Below, piece by piece: positions 58,181 to 64,000 of a stretch of DNA of 64,000 bases. Position 1 is the stretch's first letter, and each line of letters begins with the position of its first letter. A program made the translations under genes and the position numbers. The notes below the pieces were generated by a model that did no database searches, was not told where the DNA came from, and saw only the letters and a program-made list of their open reading frames with translations. This DNA is from Rhizoctonia solani (taxonomy: Eukaryota; Basidiomycota; Agaricomycetes; Cantharellales; Ceratobasidiaceae). The stretch is taken from contig NC_057371.1 of assembly GCF_016906535.1 (NCBI RefSeq), positions 434,001 to 498,000 of the forward strand, written 5' to 3'.

Positions 58181-59797
58181 CTACCATAAAGTGGCCTTGA
58201 GGTTGGAATTGAAGAGTCAGTATCTCAAGTCTTGTCTGCAGCATGATACAAGAACTTACGTGGTGCCCGAGGGAGCGCCCGTGACAACGGCCTGAGCATG
58301 CGATTTCAGAGAAGCAGAGAGGGAAGCCTTGATAGAGTAAGGGGATTAGTGTTCATTCTCGGCCAAACAAAATCTATGGGTTGACCTACCGGAGTAACTT
58401 GGCCATACTCGCTAAGGACATAGGCCAGAATACCAGCAACATAGGGGGTCGCCATAGATGTACCAGAGAGACGAGCGGTAGCAGTAGTGCTACCAATGTT
58501 GCAGAAAGAATGCTGACACCCGGTGCCCAGACATCCAAGACAGCTAGATTAATTTCTTTTTAGGATGAGAGCTCTCTTTATTCTGCGCATATACTTACGT
58601 CCGTAGTTAGAGAACGAGCCTTGGCGTTTTACTATCGATGGCACCAATAGTGTTAGCAGCCGCGACACGAGCAGGAGATGTGTTGGCAGCATTGACATTG
58701 CTATTCCCGGCGGCAATGGTGAAGTGGAGACCACCACTGATGGCAGTCGAGACGGCGCTATCAATTGATGTGGATGCACTTCCGCCGAGGGACATGGTGG
58801 CAACTGGTAGTAATAGTTATTAACCGCAATTATTCACCAATTATCTGGCTTGTTACCTGAAGGCTTTCCGTTGGCCTTGAATTGGGCATATGCGTAGTTT
58901 ACTCCAGATACAATATCCGAGGTAGCACACGATCCGGAGTCGGAGCAGACCTTGACAGCGACATGGTAGCCTGAGTGGCGATACCGTAGGTCGTCCAACG
59001 GCAGTACCAGCGGTATCTTTATTGTTTCCGAGTAAATATCAAAACTGGTTGACTCGTATCACCAAAACTACACGTACGCGTTCCATGGCCATTCCCGTCC
59101 GCACTAGCATATCCACCATAGGTAGCACCCCAGCTTGCACGACCACCGAAAGCAGAGTGAGCGGTGTAAATACCTTATTAAAGCATTCTCATTACTCAGC
59201 AGTATCAAATTGTAAAGAAAGAGACACAACCGGTATCGATTCCGTAAACAACGACACCAGATCCTCCAGTTGCCCGGGCAGCAAGACCCTCCAGTTGCCC
59301 GGGCAGCAAGACCAGCGGCAGAGGCAGGCTCAGAGCGTTCCTCAAACTCCTCAGCTGAAGCTCCCTCGTAGTCAAGTTGCCAAATAGTATCGCTAATAAT
59401 CAGTCAGCCTTGCTGAAGGAAGAAGAGAAATTGAGCAACTCACGTTTCAATGTACTCAACATCGGACGACCTGCGGATGAAATCCAACACAGAGCCCTTC
59501 AGAACACCAGCGTAACCATTGAAGACGTTGGCATTGTCCCACTAAAAACCAATTTAATAGAGCCCATCAGTTAAGACAAAGCCGAGCACTTGCCTTGTAG
59601 GTAATCGAAGAGTCCTTTCCTTGAATCTCCGACAATAGGCGAGCAATGTGAGATGACTTGGAAACACCGTCTTTGAGCTTGATGATATAGGAGTCTGCCT
59701 TGGCTGGGCCCGCATACTTGGTGATAGGAATGGGGGCGGGAGCGGCAGAAGCCAAAGCGGAGAGCGCGAAAACAGCAGCGGCGGTAGAGGTGAACAT
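58181..59797 (-). CDS. Secreted subtilisin-like protease, gene 5
   Basis: The only cluster member on the minus strand and the most distinct in sequence. Signal peptide MFTSTAAAVFALSALASA, then propeptide [20 protein letters not shown]. The Asp region reads VVVYGIDTG, followed by AHSAFGGRASWGATYGGYAS and DGNGHGT. The exon MSLGGSASTSIDSAV to [14 protein letters not shown] is intact. The Ser region near 58460 is recognisable (SGTS then MATPYVAGILAY) but off frame. The C-terminus NLKATLW ends at TAG (58181). A 25-bp tandem duplication at 59263-59312 lies in the exon coding GLAARATGG and shifts the frame. Breaks also occur near 58630 and 58970. A TATA-like TATAAG lies at 59870-59875 (read on the minus strand), 73-78 bases before the ATG. 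Confidence 0.8.
59263..59312 (-). repeat. 25-bp tandem duplication inside subtilase 5
   Basis: Copies 59263-59287 and 59288-59312 appear identical. The length is not a multiple of three, so the second copy would shift the reading frame. Confidence 0.88.
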
Positions 59798-60426
59798 TTT
59801 TGGCCGATATAGTGGAACTGGTACTACGCTGAGAGATAGGACCTGCTGACCATCGTCCCGCTCACTCTGCTTATATGCACACTCAATTAGTGAGGAACGT
59901 GAGTGACCACACGCTCGTTGGACGAGAATGAGGTATGCATGGCGCGCTATCGAAGAGTGGTCGCACCAGGTGGTCCGTGACGTCTGGATACTTCGCTTTC
60001 ACAGTGGGCTTCTGAGTAATCGCTACTGAAAGGATGATCCTCCCCAGCTGACCTGTATGGCTTGCTTACTCGCCTGTAATCAGATTCATGCGGACAGTTT
60101 CCAAACTTTCCTGATATGAAGAGTCTGGATCACGATTCGGTAAACGAAGGCGAGGTCTACCGCTCTGTCCGCGAGGTTGCAAGAGATTAACCAACCAAAG
60201 CAGATCTTTCATTGAATCTTAATAATGTTCGAATCTTGATTGAACCCGTATTTTATCCAAATTAGTTCAGTCCGCAGCACGATAGAAGCGAGGGATGTTG
60301 CTTACCATATCCTAGTTCTGAAGTACCAATAAGCTGTATCTTGGGTTTTCCGGTAATATTCAAAGTCAAAATTCATCCCAGTTAGGTTGACATGATAAGA
60401 TAAGTGTTTTAAACTACGCCCAATGC
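59798..60426. other. Intergenic, subtilase 5 promoter side
   Basis: Upstream region of subtilase 5 and 3' region of the carrier gene. No gene seen. Confidence 0.5.
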
Positions 60427-62036
60427 TCATAAATACGTGAACATGAAACGATAAAATATCATCCAAATCGTCACTCTAGAATTTAGAACGACAGAAAGTG
60501 ATGAGCAGCGCATCATTTGAACGATTTCGTATGCCCCAAAGGTAGCCATGTTGACCGGTACAGCCCTACGTCATACTCTGTCAGTTGGCGAGACAAATTC
60601 AATATCTGAAGTTTACACACCTAACAATTGTTGGCCAGAGTCCCTTCCAGAATGACCTCAATCCTTCAACTCGGTACATGTATACCGCTGTGCTCCACGT
60701 TGTCCTATACGGGCTCGACGCACTTGCCGAATATCCTCGAGCCAAGGCCATAGCGGGCGCACCAGGAGCAAAATTACCCAAAGCTGCAGAAGATGATGCC
60801 GGATGGTGGATTGGAGGTGAGTAATCAATACTTTGGACACGAGTCTTGATCGAATCCAGATGGAAGGTAAATATCCATCCAGCAATCTGTACCCAATATG
60901 GTAAATAAACTCGAGCCCACCAGTTTTACTATTTCAACTTACTCCGGCAACACCTCCTGAAACCATTAATCGAGCCCAGCGTTGCGCCTCCATCTCCTTT
61001 TCAGCTTTCACCTCCACGTCGGAGGGCTGGGTCACAAATATCGGGCGCCCATCTGTCACCAGCGTACCCTTTCTCTCAGGCGAGCAGGAGCTAATAACCG
61101 TTGCATCCCTTCATAAGTCGCAAAGTATGCCCCTGAACATTCCAAGGATGAGGTTAAGCTCCATTTGTTTTGACAAGGTACGTAAGAAGACGTACCATAA
61201 CTCATGTCTCGCATTGCAGTGCTGGAAACGCCCCGATATAAGCCTCTTACGCCATGACTTCTCCACAAATCCTTGGCAACTACCCAGGCGGATGGCTGCG
61301 CGCCCGCGCTCGTATTAGCCTGTTGGCGGATCTTGATCAGCTCGGTCGGCGTGGCGATGAGCGAGGCCAAGATACCCGTGCCAGCTCCAGCGATCGTGAT
61401 TTGGGTGAGAGTGGGCTCGGCATTGGGATCAGACATCTGAGCGCGCATGCTGAGATAGGAAAAGGTAAGTTAAACTGTTTGATCAAAGGTTCTCCCATAA
61501 AAGGAATGTAGGAAGGGCACACGCTTACAAAAATCCAGATCCGGCGAATACGAGACCATTTAAAAACGCGCATCCAGCCTAATTATCCAGAGTCGGAATA
61601 TTGGTGTTTTTCAATAGCAGTACAAGTGGGCGGAAGGGGGAACACATACCATGGGTGACGAAATTCCCTTGAACAACCCAGCAACTCGTTCTTCTCGAAT
61701 AATCTTCACGAGTGCAGTCACACCGTTGCGGTAACGATTCTAGTCTCTGGGTGCTGTAATCGAACTTTGACTACAAGTAGCTTTAGTAGCGCACTCGCTA
61801 TTGGAGCAGGCTTTATACTTACTGGTGTCAAATGGGAAACCAACAGCAAGCCCAACCATCCCTGAAACCGAATTAAGCATGTACGTCGCCCAAATATATG
61901 AACGGGACTCACCGCCTACAGTTCCGGCCACAAAGTCCGTAATAGGCCCAATTGAAGCATCTGGGGTCACGTCGCACGCACTTAATTGCAGCTCCCAGAA
62001 ATCCCAGCACGCTCTCACCTTGACCAGCACTCCCAT
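60427..62036 (-). CDS. Mitochondrial carrier family (SLC25) transporter
   Basis: Inner-membrane solute carrier of three repeats. On the minus strand it opens MGVLVKVRACW and the first repeat (about 61960 down) has IGPITDFVAGTVGG. It carries all three signature motifs: PFDTVKVRLQ (repeat 1, across the intron near 61822), PTELIKIRQQ (repeat 2, about 61350) and PSDSIKTRVQS (repeat 3, about 60857). Other carrier marks are ERVAGLFKGISSPM, SHGVRGLYRG, GLRSFWKGLWPTIVRAVPVN and ATFGAYEIV. Two frame changes fit homopolymer slips (61738-61739 and 60856-60857). The second motif, with TE instead of the usual xD, suggests a subgroup of amino acid or carnitine-type carriers, but I cannot assign the substrate. 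The 3' end after FGAYEIVQMMR runs to TGA at 60427. Confidence 0.82.
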
Positions 62037-62875
62037 TGTGGATTATAAAGTGCCCTAAATATTGTCTATTGTGGTATTCGGTATGTAAAGACAGATGGGA
62101 CCAGTTAGAATGCCCGGATGATAAGTCTAGGATATATGTATACGTAGTGGTGGTGGTAAAATGGTCAGCCGACCTTGACCGACCTTTCCTATCACTGGAT
62201 CCGAATTGGGAATTTCCTCACGACCAAGAGATGGTCACGTGGCTAATCGGGAGAGGACGGAGTCCCACCAAACGTCATTATCATAATACGTGTATCAGTG
62301 TTATCAGTCTACCTTATCGTGTCTTATCATGAAACGCGCTTTGAATAGTCAGTCTCTCATGCCTAACGAGCCTCTACGACTACTTGGCCGCTCTTTGTTT
62401 GGCAACCTCGTCATAGTCACCTGACTCCCTGAATGTTGCTCCGAAACCGTTGACACAATTACCAGATCGGGGTGCAGTAATACGGGGCAACGTGTAAAAA
62501 CCGTGCACCTCTCGGCATGATTGCTTCATATTACGATATACCTAAACGCACCACTTTTGTGTACTGTAATTATTCGGCTCTCCCACTATGTCAACGTCGT
62601 TCGTACTCAATCACTTCGCTATTCCCTCGAAGTCCTCTCCAACATGAAATATTGAGCCTATCTGTGTATACGATTGCTATATAAAAAAGCATCGATCGTT
62701 CCAGCCAAGCTCCGGCACAAAAGATAGTTTAGAGCTGGTTCTCTTAGGTGAACAACCAAGAACATTCATAGAGCCATTTGCCGTGTTCCTACAAGAGTTC
62801 ATATATGCTCCTGTATTATTTGTACTACAATTGAAGAAGGGCTGTCATAATTGTATGAAGATGGGAAGAGTTCTC
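62037..62875. other. Intergenic, no gene seen
   Basis: Upstream of the carrier gene and downstream of the transcription factor. No gene recognised. Confidence 0.5.
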
Positions 62876-64000
62876 CTATATAGGAATAACCACGCGCCTC
62901 GATTGAGCATAGTCTTCCATGTAACAGGTACTCCTAGCCCCACCGTGCCACAAGTGATATAAAACCTCACTGAACTGCAGCCCGTCAAAAATCCAGACTC
63001 GGGTATGCCTAAACGAGCGCAGCTTCTCGTACACGGAATCCTGTGCTTCTCTAACCGTGCCACCACGCCCACCTGTGAGCCAAATAGAGTCAGGAGATGA
63101 TCTCGGGATGTATATACCAAGCTTACAACGACACAGTGCGCAAACATTTGTGTGCCGATGCGTAAGTTGGCTACTGATTCGGCGAGCTCAAATATTTGGT
63201 CTACTGAAAACTGTACACGGGGATCATGAGATGAAACCCCACACATGCCCTTGCAATATCACTTGAATGCACGACCAAAAATGTCAGGACAAGGGGGGAC
63301 ATACCATGTAGATATAAATCAGCGCTAAATGTCTCCAGCCTTCTTGCACCGCAGCTCTCGCCACGTTCAAGTTGGCATGGCCGGTAGTTGAAGCCCCGTC
63401 TAACAAAGCAGGTGATGGCCCCCATCAAGACTCGCTTCTCCAGCGTTTGCCAATCATCAAGAGCAACGCTTGAGCGAGCCTCCATGAATTGACTTGCGAT
63501 ATAATCTGCAAGAGTGTAGCTGGAGCTCCATAATTCCATCGAATCCATAAGCTTCAGAGTCGCATCCGCGATCGTACCCATTCCGCCAAGGTTGGAACCC
63601 CAAGTAAGAGTGCTACGACTGTGTCATACAAAACAAACCGCCTAAGCTCGTTCCGGGGTCCGTTGATAGTGCGACAAAATGAAACCACTAGGTTTCCGTT
63701 GGTGTCTTCCATAAGTGAGTTTGAATCAGAAGCTACAGTCTGCAGAAACCTCGGCAATGCCCTTTGAAATGTAGTATATCCCGAGACATTATCTACCAGA
63801 GCAAATTTTAGAAAGGCTAGCTAGTGAGGGGTACTGTTCGTTATACCTATATTCTGAGACAAATAAACCATTTACCTCGAGTTGGGCCATGAGACAGTCT
63901 CCAGTATCATTGGTTGGTGGATTGTTGGGGGAGCCTGTAGTAATATTTTGTTCGAGCCTGTCAATCCAATCAATATATCCAGAGGCCAGCGGACCATGGT
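62876..64000 (-). CDS. Fungal-specific transcription factor, C-terminal part (partial)
   Basis: The gene enters from the right edge and ends at TAG (62876-62878); its N-terminus, where a Zn2Cys6 DNA-binding domain would be expected, is outside the window. Pieces in order: PLASGYIDWIDRLEQNITTG (up to 63876), an exon with FALVDNVSGYTTFQRALPRF and NELRRFVLYDTVVALLLGVP, then GTIADATLKLMDSMELWSSS, then GVSSHDPRVQFSVDQIFELA, and the end VWIFDGLQFSEVLYHLWHGG to RRVVIPI. This order matches the fungal-specific TF domain (PF11951 type) proteins I recall from Rhizoctonia. A frame change at 63586-63587 fits a missing C. No DNA-binding domain can be checked here. Confidence 0.72.

Overview
This is nuclear DNA of a filamentous basidiomycete. 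Genes are split by many 50-70 nt GT-AG introns, the window mixes housekeeping eukaryotic genes (PEX7, CRIPT, NAD(P)HX dehydratase, a mitochondrial carrier, an intron-bearing tRNA-Tyr) with lineage-specific families, and no bacterial operon structure is present. Several families (a TPR-CHAT protein with 45-residue repeats, a secreted subtilase cluster, a fungal-specific transcription-factor C-terminus, a protein of unknown function with an FHEYLL motif) resemble what I recall from Rhizoctonia/Agaricomycetes. That placement is inference, not a search result.

Layout. 0.6-1.7 kb: small four-helix membrane protein (copy 1). 3.3-10.4 kb: two tandem secreted GH55 exo-beta-1,3-glucanases. 10.4-14.7 kb: gene-poor. 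14.7-18.0 kb, minus strand: PEX7 and a secreted GH16 beta-glucanase. 18.8-21.0 kb: NAD(P)HX dehydratase converging on CRIPT, then tRNA-Tyr. 21.6-23.5 kb: membrane protein copy 2 and a decayed copy 3. 24.4-27.7 kb: large one-pass membrane protein, possibly Inp2/vezatin-like. 29-31.3 kb, minus strand: fungal protein of unknown function. 33.4-34.8 kb: sesquiterpene synthase. 35.5-39.0 kb, minus strand: TPR-CHAT protease-like protein. 40.4-42.1 kb: F-box protein. 43.7-44.9 kb: secreted fasciclin. 45.4-46.6 kb, minus strand: unidentified gene. 47.9-59.8 kb: five proteinase K-type subtilases (four head-to-tail, one opposite). 60.4-62.0 kb, minus strand: mitochondrial carrier. 62.9-64.0 kb, minus strand: C-terminal part of a fungal-specific transcription factor that runs off the window.

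Two themes stand out. First, secreted hydrolases dominate: two GH55, one GH16 and five S8 proteases. This fits extracellular glucan and protein breakdown, either of external substrate or of the fungus's own wall. The protease genes share promoter modules as well as coding sequence. Second, many otherwise well conserved genes carry isolated one-base frame breaks, nearly all in short homopolymers, and one 211-bp tandem duplication differs from its partner only by indels. I therefore think most of the apparent frame breaks are consensus errors of a long-read assembly, not pseudogenes. Coding spans below are given gene-wide, with exons in the text where I could place them.
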